A stretch of 42,642 nt of DNA from Frankia canadensis (GCF_900197875.1 NZ_FZMO01000268.1:1-42642); one strand, 5' to 3'; positions 22,669 through 31,219 are shown, counted from the first letter of the stretch. The notes: generated by a model not told the origin, from the letters alone. Made by a program: numbers and translations.

Positions 22669-23914
22669 CGGCCTGCTGGGCCTGGTCGCCGTTGTCGCCG
22701 GTGCTGGCGACGACGACGGTGCGGTGGGTGTCGGGGTTGATGCCGTCCCAGATGTGGAAGCCGGGTACGTCGCCCGGGTGGCCGTAGTAGCCGCCGCCGC
22801 AGGACAGCGGGAGCCAGCCCAGGCCCAGGCCGTAGCGCACGCCGGGCGCCAGTGAGTCGGCCGGGATCGTGGTCTTCATCGCGGTGAGCGTCGCCGGGGC
22901 GAGCAGGCGGCCGCCAAGCAGGGCCGTGTAGAAGCGGGTCAGGTCGTCGGTGGTGCTGATCATGGAGCCGGCGGCGTCGGCGGCGGTCGGGTTGAAGACC
23001 GTGACGTCGACGGGGGTGGACGTGCCGAAGGTCGAGTACCCCTCGGCGTGCGGGCCGAGCAGGAACGGGAAGGCGCCCGGGGTGAACGTGTGCCGCAGGC
23101 CCAGCGGGCGGATGATGCGCGCGTTCACCTCGTGGGCCCAGCTCTGGCCGGCGACCCGGTGGATGATCATCCCAGCGAGGATGTAGTTCGTGTTCGAGTA
23201 CGACATTCTGCTGCCGGGCGCGAAGCCGGGCGGATGCTTCATCGCCATCGCCACCAGTTGCTGCGGGGTGTAGCTGCGGAACCTGGCCGCCCTGTATCCG
23301 TCGGCGCTGGTCAGCTGCGTGAGGTCGTCGGTGTAGTTGTAAATGCCGCTGGTGTGCTGTAGCAGCTGACGGACGGTGATGCGACTGCCGTCGTTGCCGT
23401 TCCCGGTGACGGTCCCGGGCAGCCAGCGCGCGACGGTGTCGTCGAGGGACAGCCGCTTCTCCTGGACGAGCTGCAGTATGACGGTGGCGACGAACGTCTT
23501 CGTGGTGCTGCCGATGCGGAACTTGGCGTCCAGCGGCACCGGCGCGCCGGAGGTGAGGTCGGCGACGCCGGCCCGCGCGCGGCGGCTGCCCGCCGGCGTC
23601 GTCACCTCCGCGAGGACGCCGACCGCCCCGCCGTCGTGGATCGCGTTCACCTGGCGTTGCAGCGCATCGTCGTGCTGGCCGGTCCGTGGCGCGGAGCTGG
23701 GGGTGGCGCTGGTCGCAGGGGTGGGCTTCGTCGCGGCCGCGGCCGCGACGCCGGCGGCGAAGGCCGGGGCCGTGGAGGCGAGGGCGACCAGCGTCGCCAG
23801 CGCGGCCGTCGTCGCGGCGACGACCGCTCGCGGCAGGAGTCCGCGCGCGGCGAACGTGGGCTGGTGGCCTGGCGGCGTGAGCGGTTCCGCGAGGTCCCGC
23901 GGTGTCGAGGTCAT
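22619..23914 (-). CDS. Secreted serine beta-lactamase-fold hydrolase (class C / D,D-peptidase-like)
   Basis: 431 residues. A signal/anchor helix (about 29-54, VVAATTAALATLVALAS ending AFAAG) precedes the domain. Active-site motifs: S136-x-x-K139 in RIGSTTKTF, Y239-S-N in SYSNTNYIL, and HPGD in YYGHPGDVPGF replacing KTG. These are the class C/serine-hydrolase superfamily motifs; members include D-alanyl-D-alanine carboxypeptidases and esterases, so beta-lactamase activity is not implied. ATG 23914 is chosen because the signal helix follows naturally. Confidence 0.85.
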   Translation of the reverse strand: MTSTPRDLAEPLTPPGHQPTFAARGLLPRAVVAATTAALATLVALASTAPAFAAGVAAAAATKPTPATSATPSSAPRTGQHDDALQRQVNAIHDGGAVGVLAEVTTPAGSRRARAGVADLTSGAPVPLDAKFRIGSTTKTFVATVILQLVQEKRLSLDDTVARWLPGTVTGNGNDGSRITVRQLLQHTSGIYNYTDDLTQLTSADGYRAARFRSYTPQQLVAMAMKHPPGFAPGSRMSYSNTNYILAGMIIHRVAGQSWAHEVNARIIRPLGLRHTFTPGAFPFLLGPHAEGYSTFGTSTPVDVTVFNPTAADAAGSMISTTDDLTRFYTALLGGRLLAPATLTAMKTTIPADSLAPGVRYGLGLGWLPLSCGGGYYGHPGDVPGFHIWDGINPDTHRTVVVASTGDNGDQAQQAVTTLVDQELCHPTAAR

Positions 23915-24053
23915 GACCCAGACGATCTCAACGGGCTGGCGGACGCACAGCGGTGCGCGCACCCGTCTTGCCGGTGGGGATGGCCCCCGCACCGAAGCTG
24001 ACCGTCGCACTACCTACCCGGCTGGCACGAGCTCTGGTTGGGCTCTCGAACAC

Positions 24054-24281
24054 TCAGCTGAGCAGAGTTCGCAATTCCTCAGCATCCATACCGGCCTGGC
24101 GAAGAATTGATGCGAGAGTACCGGTCGCCAGCTCGCGGTGAAGCGGAACGATCACGGTTCGGGCTTCGGTCTTGCTTCGGAGCTTGCAGTGAGAGCCACG
24201 GGTGCTCACCTCGTCGAAGCCGGCCCGACGCAACGCCCGAACCACCTCCGAGCCCGAGACTCGGGGTAGCGCTGATGTCAC
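24054..24281 (-). CDS. hicA: HicA-family mRNA interferase toxin
   Basis: 75 residues. VSGSEVVRALRRAGFDEVST, RGSHCKLR with the conserved G-S-H, TVIVPLHRELATGTLASILR and QAGMDAEELRTLL match HicA, a double-stranded-RNA-binding-fold RNase. It overlaps hicB by ATGA and is second in the operon, the order seen in the hicB-first subtype. Confidence 0.88.
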   Translation of the reverse strand: MTSALPRVSGSEVVRALRRAGFDEVSTRGSHCKLRSKTEARTVIVPLHRELATGTLASILRQAGMDAEELRTLLS

Positions 24282-24499
24282 GCGGAAAGGCGGATGTCGA
24301 CGGGTGCGACGATCGGACCGTCGACGGAGGCTGCGGGGATCGGCTCGTCCTCGAAGTACAGTTCCAGCGCCTCACGGAGGTTCGCCAGCGACTCCTCCAC
24401 GCTCGGTCCCTGACTGGTCACCTCAACCTCGAGGGCCCGCGCCACATACCAGTCGCCTTCGTGTGTGACGACAGCGGTCAGCCGGACAGCTCGCTCCAT
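24278..24499 (-). CDS. hicB: HicB-family antitoxin
   Basis: 73 residues: LTAVVTHEGDWYVARALEVE, VTSQGPSVEESLANLREALE and LYFEDEP form the partial RNase H-like HicB fold. No HTH or RHH tail is obvious, so DNA binding is uncertain. ATG 24499 is preferred over ATG 24508: a TAGAAT -10 (24512-24507) overlaps the earlier ATG and lies 7 nt before the later one, fitting a leaderless mRNA. Confidence 0.85.
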   Translation of the reverse strand: MERAVRLTAVVTHEGDWYVARALEVEVTSQGPSVEESLANLREALELYFEDEPIPAASVDGPIVAPVDIRLSA

Positions 24500-24506
24500 G
24501 GAGATC

Positions 24507-24512
24507 ATTCTA
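24507..24512 (-). promoter_or_regulatory. hicBA -10 element, leaderless
   Basis: TAGAAT on the minus strand, 7 nt before ATG 24499, so the transcript should begin at the start codon. No clear -35. The short stretch 24513-24678 shows no gene. Confidence 0.5.
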
Positions 24513-24678
24513 GTACCGGCGAGTGCGCATCGCGCGAGTTCCCTCCGGCGACGCGCACCCGAGTCGGCGACAGGTTGGGTGACCTGCCGGGACGCGGCCG
24601 GTAGTCGACGTCGACGTGTTCCATGTCTGTCCGAGTTGCTGGTCCCCCGCGGATCCCGTCTCGTGTCTCGGCTTCGGG

Positions 24679-24707
24679 TTGTCGGCAGCTGTCGACAGGC
24701 GTAGGCT
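24679..24707 (+). promoter_or_regulatory. Promoter of the catabolic operon, with a palindrome in the spacer
   Basis: TTGTCG (24679-24684), 17 bp, TAGGCT (24702-24707), then 7 nt to ATG 24715: a leaderless promoter geometry. TGTCGACA (24690-24697) is an 8-bp palindrome inside the spacer and is a candidate site for the GntR regulator to block its own promoter. Confidence 0.55.
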
Positions 24708-24714
24708 CCCCCGC

Positions 24715-25473
24715 ATGCCCGACAGCACGAACGCGCTGGTCACCCCAGGTGCGAAGGCGGAGCAGCTGTACGAGCGGATCAAGGCTGATCTGGTCGCCGG
24801 CCGGCTGACGCCGGGGCAGCGGCTGTCCGAGGCGTCGCTGTCCCGGCAGTACGGGGTGAGCCGCTCGCCGATCCGCGAGGCGACGATCCGGCTGGAGACC
24901 GAGGGCCTGATGGAGCGGCGCGGCATGGTCGTCCGCGTCCGGGAACGGTCCCCCGAGGAGATCGTCGACATCTACCGGGCGCGGGTGTTCCTGGAGGGCG
25001 CGCTCGCCGCCGACGCGGCGACCCGCCACCGCGACCTCGACCTTCTCCGCCTGGAGCAGGCCGTCATCGCGGAGGCGGGCATCGATCCGGCCGACAGCGC
25101 CGCCACCGTGCGCGCCAACCGCGCGGTGCACGACGCGCTCGCCGCCGCGGCTCACAACGCGACCCTCGCCGACCTGCAGCAGCGGCTCACCGCCCAGGTC
25201 ACGCATTTGCCGGCCACCACGCTGAGCTTTCCGGGCCGCTGGGCGCATGCGCACGACGAGCATCGCCGCCTGCTGGCCGCGATCCGCGACCGCGACGCCG
25301 AGACCGCCCAGCGCATCGCCGAGGGCCACCTCGCCCGGGCCCGCGACCTGCGCCTGCGCCTGTTCACGACCGAGTCCGCGCCGGCCGTCACCGCGCTGGC
25401 GGCGCCGCGTTCGACCGAGACCGCGCCGCGTTCGACCGAGGCCGCGCCGCGGCCGGTGGAGGGAGACGCCTGA
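24715..25473 (+). CDS. GntR-family (FCD/FadR-type) regulator
   Basis: 252 residues. The N-terminal winged HTH (AEQLYERIKADLVAGRLTPG, LSEASLSRQYGVSRSPIREA, RLETEGLMERRGMVVRV) is followed by an all-helical FCD ligand domain (IYRARVFLEGALAADAATR, HDALAAAAHN, HDEHRRLLAAIRDRD). FCD regulators sense small organic acids and usually control the genes next to them. The tail carries a repeated APRSTE motif. It overlaps the next gene by one base, so it heads the operon and likely autoregulates it. Confidence 0.88.
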   Translation: MPDSTNALVTPGAKAEQLYERIKADLVAGRLTPGQRLSEASLSRQYGVSRSPIREATIRLETEGLMERRGMVVRVRERSPEEIVDIYRARVFLEGALAADAATRHRDLDLLRLEQAVIAEAGIDPADSAATVRANRAVHDALAAAAHNATLADLQQRLTAQVTHLPATTLSFPGRWAHAHDEHRRLLAAIRDRDAETAQRIAEGHLARARDLRLRLFTTESAPAVTALAAPRSTETAPRSTEAAPRPVEGDA

Positions 25474-26291
25474 TGAACCTTGGCGGGGACTTACGGGTCT
25501 ACGCGATCCAGTACGCGCTGCGGGACGGCGTGGCGCCGGCGGAGGTGTTCCACCACGCCACCGCCGCCGACACCGAGCGGAGCATGGCCTACTACGTCTG
25601 GCTGATCGCCGGGTCGCGTGGCGCCGTCCTCGTCGACACCGGCTTCGACCGGGCGATCGCGAAGCGCCGCGGCCGCGAGCAGGTGCTGCGCGGCGACCCG
25701 CTCGACGCGCTGGCCGCTCTCGGCGCTCCCGCCGCCGACCTCGACGAGATCATCCTGACCCATCTGCACTTCGACCACTGCGGCGGGCTGGACCGCTTCC
25801 CGAACGCGCTGGTCCGCCTGCAGCGCCGCGAGATGGAGTTCTGGACCGGGCCGGCGGCCTCCCGGCCGTCGTTTCGCCGGGTCGTCGAGCCCGAGGACGT
25901 CACCGGCGTCGTCGTCCGCAACCTCGACGGCCGGGTGCTGTGGTCCGACGGCGACGAGACGCTCGCCCCGGGTGTCTCGGTGCACCGGGTCGGCGGGCAC
26001 ACCGCGGGGCTGCAGGTGGTGCGGGTCGAGACCGGCCGGGGCGTGGTTGTGCTCGCCTCGGACGCGAGTCACTACGAGGACAACCTGACCCAGGACCGGC
26101 CCTACTCGGCGGTCGACTCGGTGAGCGGCGCGCACGCCGCGTTCGACCGGCTGCGCGCTCTGGCCGGCCCCGACGGCCACATCATCCCGGGCCACGATCC
26201 GGCGGTGATGGCGCGCTACCCCGACGCGGCGGCGGGCCTCGAGGGCGTCGCCGTCGAGCTGACGGGTGGCCCCGTCCGCGCGGATCGCTGA
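25473..26291 (+). CDS. Metallo-beta-lactamase-fold hydrolase (lactonase-like)
   Basis: 272 residues. The metal motif THLHFDHCGG (HxHxDH), a later GGHTAGLQ histidine, an aspartate in VVLASDASHY and a final IIPGHDP are the zinc ligands of the superfamily. The sequence style (LVDTGFD, LTHLHFDHCGG, RREMEFW) is closest to N-acyl-homoserine-lactonase-type members, which open lactone rings. In this operon it more likely acts on a pathway lactone or ester than on a signal; inferred. The start overlaps the regulator's stop (TGATGA). Confidence 0.85.
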   Translation: MNLGGDLRVYAIQYALRDGVAPAEVFHHATAADTERSMAYYVWLIAGSRGAVLVDTGFDRAIAKRRGREQVLRGDPLDALAALGAPAADLDEIILTHLHFDHCGGLDRFPNALVRLQRREMEFWTGPAASRPSFRRVVEPEDVTGVVVRNLDGRVLWSDGDETLAPGVSVHRVGGHTAGLQVVRVETGRGVVVLASDASHYEDNLTQDRPYSAVDSVSGAHAAFDRLRALAGPDGHIIPGHDPAVMARYPDAAAGLEGVAVELTGGPVRADR

Positions 26292-26379
26292 CGGAAGGCG
26301 GCTCTGCCACGGAAGCGGACACGGGCGTGGGCAAGGCCGCGGGCACGGACATGGGCACGACGCGACGAGGAGGGTGTGG

Positions 26380-27273
26380 ATGAGGACGGCCGTGATCGGT
26401 CTGGGCACGATGGGGGGAGCGGTCGCCGAGCGGCTGGTCGCCTCGGGGTTCGAGACGCTCGTGTACGACATCAGCCCGCAGGCGGTCGCCCGGGCGGTGG
26501 AGCACGGTGGCGTGGCGAGCACGCCGGAGGGGCTGGGCGCGGCCGACGTCATTGTCGTCAGCCTGCCCAACGACGAGATCGTCACCGCGAGCGTGATCGA
26601 CAGCGGAGTGCTCGCGTTCTGGTCGGGGCGGGTGCTCGTCGAGCTGAGCACGACGCTGCCGCGCACCGTGCTGGCCGTCGCCGAGGCCGCGGCGGTGCAC
26701 AACGTCGCCGTCGTCGACGCGCCGGTCAGCGGGGGGCCGAACGAGGCCCGCGCCGGCAAGCTCGTCGAACTGGTCGGCGCCGAACCCGCCGCGCTGGAGC
26801 GGGCCCGGCCCGTCCTGGAGGTGCTCGGCACGGTCGAGCACGTCGGGCCGGTGGGGACCGGCAAGACGGTGAAGCTGGTGAACAACCAGATGGCGATGGG
26901 TGCCATCGTCGTCGCCGCCGAGGCGTTCACCCTGGGCGAGAAGCTCGGCATGGACCGCGACGCCCTGTTCGACGTGCTCAGCCGGTCCGGCGGGCGCTCG
27001 TTCCACTTCCTCAAGCGCTGGCCGTACGTGCTGGCCGACGACTACCACGCCCGGTTCGCGGTCTCGCTCGCGGAGAAGGACCTGCGCCTCGGTCTCGCGC
27101 TCGCGCATGACGCCGAGCACCCGATGCCGACGGGGAGCATGGTCCACCAGGTCTTCGAGATGGCCCGGGCCCGCGGGCTGGGCGGCGAGGACTGCGTCGC
27201 CGTCATCAAGATCTTCCAGGACTGGGCGGACCAGAACCGCTCGGAGCAGTCCCGCCCGGAGCCGGGACATTGA
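26380..27273 (+). CDS. NAD(P)-dependent beta-hydroxyacid dehydrogenase (3-hydroxyisobutyrate dehydrogenase-like)
   Basis: 297 residues from ATG 26380, with GAGGAGGG upstream. The Rossmann motif VIGLGTMGGAVAERL, the substrate-binding VVDAPVSGGPNEA and the catalytic-lysine motif GTGKTVKLVNNQ are all intact. Such enzymes oxidise hydroxyacids to semialdehydes or keto acids; the downstream aldehyde dehydrogenase could take a semialdehyde product. The 88 bp before it contain imperfect GGGCACGG repeats. Its TGA is directly followed by the end of the TnpB element. Confidence 0.88.
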   Translation: MRTAVIGLGTMGGAVAERLVASGFETLVYDISPQAVARAVEHGGVASTPEGLGAADVIVVSLPNDEIVTASVIDSGVLAFWSGRVLVELSTTLPRTVLAVAEAAAVHNVAVVDAPVSGGPNEARAGKLVELVGAEPAALERARPVLEVLGTVEHVGPVGTGKTVKLVNNQMAMGAIVVAAEAFTLGEKLGMDRDALFDVLSRSGGRSFHFLKRWPYVLADDYHARFAVSLAEKDLRLGLALAHDAEHPMPTGSMVHQVFEMARARGLGGEDCVAVIKIFQDWADQNRSEQSRPEPGH

Positions 27274-27420
27274 CGTCCTCCCCCGCCTGAAGGCGGGGGA
27301 TTCCAACTCCTACATACCCACCAGGGGGTGCGCAGTGTTAAGGTTCGCGGTTCACGGGCACCGGCAACCCGGCGCCTCCCCGCGCAGTCACCGCACGTCC
27401 TGCGGCGATATTCATTGCAG
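27270..27420 (-). ncRNA. Predicted omega-RNA of the second TnpB
   Basis: The 3' end of tnpB and the following region up to the 8-bp hairpin at 27280-27299 occupy the place where TnpB guide RNAs are made. The guide would read into the flank, the 3' end of the dehydrogenase gene. This is family-based inference with hairpin support; the 5' border is a guess. Confidence 0.45.
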
Positions 27421-28593
27421 CGTTCACATCGGCGTTGCTCTGGAACCCGCAGGCGACACAACAGAATTGCGCTTGGCTCTCACGCGATTCCGCTGCCACA
27501 TGCCCGCAGGCCGAGCAACGCTGACTCGTGTAGGCGGCCGGGATCTTCTCGACCCGGCCGGGGGCTTTCTGTTCCAACCGCCGGGCGAGAAGTCCCCAGC
27601 CGGCAGCGAGGATGCCCCGGTTCAGCCCGGCCTTCTGCGCCACGTTCCGGCCCGGCGCCTCCACCGTGCCCCGCGCCGACCGGGTCATACCCCGAACGTT
27701 CAAATCCTCGACGCGGATCAGATCGTACCGGCGTGCCAGGTCGGTACTGGTCTTCTCGACCCAGTCCTTCCGCCGGTCGGCCTCCCGGGCTTTCACCCGG
27801 GCGATCCGGGCTTTCAGCGCGGCACGCCGGTTGCTGCCACGCCGGGCGTGGGCGAGGCGGCGCTGGAGCCGTCGCAGCCGGGCGGCTTCTGCAGGCCGCA
27901 GCCCGGGGCATCGCAGCAGCTCGCCCGTACTGAGCGCGGCCGACGCCGTCACACCCCGATCCACCCCGACAGCCTCGCCCACGCCCGGCGCGGCGATCGG
28001 GGCGGGCACGGCGGCGAACGCGACATGCCAGCGGCCAGCACGGTCCCGCGTCACCCGGTAGGAGCGTGCGTCCGGCACCGTCCGGCTACGACGAAACCGC
28101 ACCCAGCCGACTTTCGGGATCCGCACCTCGGACCAGCGGCGGTTGACCTGTCGCACATCGGAGGGTTTCACGGCAACGATCCGAAACCCCTCGGACCGAC
28201 CGCGTTTCCGGAAACCGGGTTTCCGGTGGGAGCCGCGAAAGAAGCCGGCCATGGCGGTGGAGAAGTCCCGCAAAGCCTGCTGTTGAACGATGATACTGCC
28301 CGCGGCGAGCCAGTCGAAAGCGCGGCGGGCTTCGGTCAACTGCCGGTTCTGCTCCACGTAGCCGGGTGCGGGTCCGCGGCGGGGATTCCACCACGACTGC
28401 TGTTCGACGGCGAGGTTCCACACGTACCGCGTATGCCCGCAATGCTCGACCATCGCCACTGCCTGTATGGCGGTGGGATAAAGTCGGTAGCGGGACATAC
28501 TCCGATTCTACGAATGGGATATCTACCTGTGGCCAACCATGGTCGCCGTTTCCTCCCCGGCCTGAACGCCGGGGCATCCACGGCGAGATCCCG
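27274..28593 (-). mobile_element. IS200/IS605-type tnpB-only element
   Basis: A lone tnpB on the minus strand is flanked by hairpin ends in direct orientation: CCCCCGCC-TGAA-GGCGGGGG at 27280-27299 (right end, behind tnpB) and CCCCGGC-CTGAAC-GCCGGGG at 28555-28574 (left side). Both are embedded in a similar TCCTCCCC...GGGG context. No Y1 transposase is present, so it would need help in trans. It fills the space between the stop of one operon gene and the GTG of the next. Exact tips are uncertain by some bases. Confidence 0.75.
27338..28498 (-). CDS. tnpB: TnpB RNA-guided nuclease (IS200/IS605 type)
   Basis: 386 residues, starting MSRYRLYPTA. RuvC residues D180 (AVGVDRGVTAS), E264 (IRVEDLNVRGM) and D357 (NADVNAAMN) are present, with the zinc finger CSACGH...CVACG (328-350). 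All catalytic positions are retained. It is transcribed against the surrounding operon. It is unrelated at subfamily level to the IS607 TnpB at 19302 (different N-terminus, shorter). Confidence 0.92.
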   Translation of the reverse strand: MSRYRLYPTAIQAVAMVEHCGHTRYVWNLAVEQQSWWNPRRGPAPGYVEQNRQLTEARRAFDWLAAGSIIVQQQALRDFSTAMAGFFRGSHRKPGFRKRGRSEGFRIVAVKPSDVRQVNRRWSEVRIPKVGWVRFRRSRTVPDARSYRVTRDRAGRWHVAFAAVPAPIAAPGVGEAVGVDRGVTASAALSTGELLRCPGLRPAEAARLRRLQRRLAHARRGSNRRAALKARIARVKAREADRRKDWVEKTSTDLARRYDLIRVEDLNVRGMTRSARGTVEAPGRNVAQKAGLNRGILAAGWGLLARRLEQKAPGRVEKIPAAYTSQRCSACGHVAAESRESQAQFCCVACGFQSNADVNAAMNIAAGRAVTARGGAGLPVPVNREP

Positions 28594-30054
28594 GTGAGCG
28601 ACACGCGGGCGGTCACCGCGGAGCTCGCCGACTGGATCCACGGCCTTGGCGCGCCGGGCGCCCCGGTGATGCCGGCGTCGGTGGCGGGGCAGGTGCGGCG
28701 CCTGGTGCTCGACTTCCTGGCGGCGGCGATCGCCGGGACGGACACGGTGGCGGCGGTGGCCACCCGGGAGCTGGTCGCCGAGATGTATCCCGGTGACGCG
28801 GCGACGGTGCTCGGCGGCGGCCGGGCGTCGGTCGCCGGCGCGGCACTGGCCAACGGCACGGCCGCGCACGCGCTCGACATCGACGACGGCTACACCCCCG
28901 GGTCGGTCCATCCGAGCGCGCCGACGCTACCCGCCGTCCTCGCCGCCGCGCAGGCCCTCGGCGCCGACGGTCCCACCACGCTGCGGGCCGCCGCGGTCGC
29001 CGTCGAGGTGACCTGCCGACTCGCCGCCGCCGGCCATCCGGCGACCCGCGACGCCGGCTTCCACAACACCGCGATCGCCGGCGTGTTCGGCGCGTCGGCC
29101 GGCGTCGGCCTGCTGCTCGGCCTGGACGCGGAGCAGACGCGCTCGGCGCTGGGCCTCGCCGGGTCGCACGCGGGTGGGCTGTTCGAGTTCCTCGGTAGCG
29201 GCGCCGAGGTCAAGCGGGTGCACGCCGGCAAGGCGGCCCGCGACGGCGTGATCAGCGCCTACCTCGCCCGCGCCGGCGTAACCGGCCCCGACACTGTCCT
29301 CGAAGGGCCGAACGGCTACTTCCACGCCTTCGCCCGCGACCACTGGAACCCGGCGACCGTCCTCGACGGTCTCGGCGAGGACTGGCTGCTCGAACGGACC
29401 TACGTCAAGATCTACCCCTGCTGCCGGCACGGCCACGCCGCCGTCGACGCGATCCTCGACCTGCGCGGCGAGCACGCCCTCGCGCCCGACCAGATCGACG
29501 AGATCCGCGTCGACACCTACGACGTCGCCGCCCGCCACGGCCACACCGACGTCGCCACCCTCATCGACGCGCAGATGAGCCTGCCCTACGCCGTCGCGGT
29601 GGCGCTCGCCGACGGCGAGATCGGCCTGCGTCAGTTCGACGCCGCCCATCGCACCAACCCCGAGCTCGTCGACCTGGTGTCGCGGGTGCGGGTGACGTCG
29701 GACGCCGAGCTCGACGCCCGCTACCCGCGTTCCCGCCCGGCCCGGGTGACGGTGCGCCGCCGCGGTGCCGGCGACGCGCCGGACCTGGTCGCGCTCGTCG
29801 ACCAGCCGCTCGGCGAACCGTCCCGGCCCGTCGACGACGTCCAGCTCACCGCGAAGTTCCACCGGCTTGCCGAGCCCGTCCTCGGCGCCGACGCCGCCCG
29901 GCGCGTCGTTGACCGGGTATGGGCGTTCGACGACGTGTTGGGCCTCATGTCCGCCCTGCAGGCCGCCCCTGCGCCGGCCACCGACCTTCCGCCGACCACC
30001 GTTCCCGCGGCGCCCGTCGCACGGAAGCGGATCACGACACAGGAGAGTGCATGA
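28594..30054 (+). CDS. MmgE/PrpD-family protein
   Basis: 486 residues from GTG 28594. The all-helical domain 1 carries VLDFLAAAIAGTD, AALANGTAAHALDIDDGY and GSVHPSAPTLPAVLAAAQAL; then FHNTAIAGVFGASAGVGLLL, GSGAEVKRVHAGKAARDGVI and the KIYPCCRHGHAAVDAILDL region. Relatives include 2-methylcitrate dehydratase and cis-aconitate decarboxylase, so a dehydratase or decarboxylase on a di- or tricarboxylic acid is likely. The TnpB element ends immediately upstream, so only a poor GGCGAG ribosome site remains. It overlaps the next gene by ATGA. Confidence 0.88.
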   Translation: MSDTRAVTAELADWIHGLGAPGAPVMPASVAGQVRRLVLDFLAAAIAGTDTVAAVATRELVAEMYPGDAATVLGGGRASVAGAALANGTAAHALDIDDGYTPGSVHPSAPTLPAVLAAAQALGADGPTTLRAAAVAVEVTCRLAAAGHPATRDAGFHNTAIAGVFGASAGVGLLLGLDAEQTRSALGLAGSHAGGLFEFLGSGAEVKRVHAGKAARDGVISAYLARAGVTGPDTVLEGPNGYFHAFARDHWNPATVLDGLGEDWLLERTYVKIYPCCRHGHAAVDAILDLRGEHALAPDQIDEIRVDTYDVAARHGHTDVATLIDAQMSLPYAVAVALADGEIGLRQFDAAHRTNPELVDLVSRVRVTSDAELDARYPRSRPARVTVRRRGAGDAPDLVALVDQPLGEPSRPVDDVQLTAKFHRLAEPVLGADAARRVVDRVWAFDDVLGLMSALQAAPAPATDLPPTTVPAAPVARKRITTQESA

Positions 30055-31217
30055 CCGCCGCGATCGACCCCGGGGCCAGAATCGACGACGAGGACCGCGG
30101 TGCGTTCGCGGCCTCCGTCCGCCAGTTCGCGAAGGACCGGCTCGGCGCCGACGCGCTGCGCCGCGCCCACTCGCCCGGCTACGACTGGCAGGTCGCGGGG
30201 CTGCTCGCCGAGCAGGGACTGATCGGGCTGACCGTGCCGGAGGCCGACGGCGGCCAGGGCGCGTCGCTGCTCGACGCGGTCGTCGCCATCCAGGAGGTCG
30301 GCCAGGTCTGCCCGCGCAGCGCCGACGTCGTGCAGGCCGGCAACTTCGGCCCGCTGCGTACCTTCGCCGAGTACGCCTCCGCCGAGCAGAAGGCCCGCTG
30401 GCTGCCCGACCTGCTCGCCGGCAGGACGCTGATCGGCCTCGGGATGAGCGAGACCGAGGCCGGCTCCGCCGTCACCGACCTGCGCACCACCGCCACCCCG
30501 GACGGCGACGGCTACCGCGTCGACGGCACCAAGATCTGGTCGACGCACAGCATCGACGCCACCCTCTACCTGGTCTACGTCCGGTTCGGGCCGGGCGTCG
30601 GCGGCATCGGGTCGGTGCTCGTCGAGCGGGGCACGCCGGGGCTCACGGTCGGCGAGCCGTCGGAGTACCTCAGTGGCGAGCAGTGGGCGCCGCTCGTCTT
30701 CGACAACTGCCACATCCCCGCGGAGAACGTGCTGCTGGGTCCGGGCGGGTTCAAGAAGCAGATCAGCGGGTTCAACGTCGAGCGACTCGGCAACGCGTCC
30801 CGGTCGCTGGCGCTGGGCCGGCTCGCGTTCACCACCGCCCGCGAGCACGTGCTGGCCCGCCACCAGTTCGGCCGGCCGCTCGCCGAGTTCCAGGGCATCC
30901 AGTGGAAGTTCGCCGACATGGCCGTCGCCCTCGACTCGGCGCAGCTGCTGCTCGACCGGGCCGCCCGCGGCGCGGCGAACGGACTGCCCTCGGCGTACGA
31001 GACGTCGGTCGCCAAGCTCGCCGCCAACCAGGCCGGCTTCCTCGCCGCCGACCAGTCGATGCAGGTCATGGGCGCGATGGGCTACAGCACCGAGACGCTT
31101 GTCGAGTACTGCTTCCGGCGCACCCGCGGCTGGATGATCGCCGGCGGCTCGATCGAGATCCTGCGCAACCGCATCGCCGAGGACGTCCTCGGCCGCCGCT
31201 TCAGCCAGCGGGGCTGA
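30051..31217 (+). CDS. Acyl-CoA dehydrogenase
   Basis: 388 residues. The N-terminal helical domain has LLAEQGLIGLTVPEADGGQG; the FAD/substrate part has IGLGMSETEAGSAVTDLRTT and DGTKIWSTHS; the C-terminal part has RLAFTTAREHVLARHQFGRP and MQVMGAMGYSTETLVEYCFR, AGGSIEILRNRIAEDVLG. Catalyses alpha,beta-desaturation of an acyl-CoA with FAD, passing electrons to ETF. ATG at 30051 overlaps the PrpD stop. The CoA substrate probably comes from the ligase encoded next. Confidence 0.9.
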   Translation: MTAAIDPGARIDDEDRGAFAASVRQFAKDRLGADALRRAHSPGYDWQVAGLLAEQGLIGLTVPEADGGQGASLLDAVVAIQEVGQVCPRSADVVQAGNFGPLRTFAEYASAEQKARWLPDLLAGRTLIGLGMSETEAGSAVTDLRTTATPDGDGYRVDGTKIWSTHSIDATLYLVYVRFGPGVGGIGSVLVERGTPGLTVGEPSEYLSGEQWAPLVFDNCHIPAENVLLGPGGFKKQISGFNVERLGNASRSLALGRLAFTTAREHVLARHQFGRPLAEFQGIQWKFADMAVALDSAQLLLDRAARGAANGLPSAYETSVAKLAANQAGFLAADQSMQVMGAMGYSTETLVEYCFRRTRGWMIAGGSIEILRNRIAEDVLGRRFSQRG

Positions 31218-31219
31218 CG

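Noticed and set aside
22619-23914. Calling the hydrolase an antibiotic-resistance beta-lactamase
   Set aside because: HPGD replaces KTG, and the superfamily includes many esterases and peptidases; sequence alone does not support resistance.
25473-26291. Calling the MBL protein a quorum-quenching enzyme
   Set aside because: The metal motif is shared by many hydrolases, and the operon context points to catabolism.
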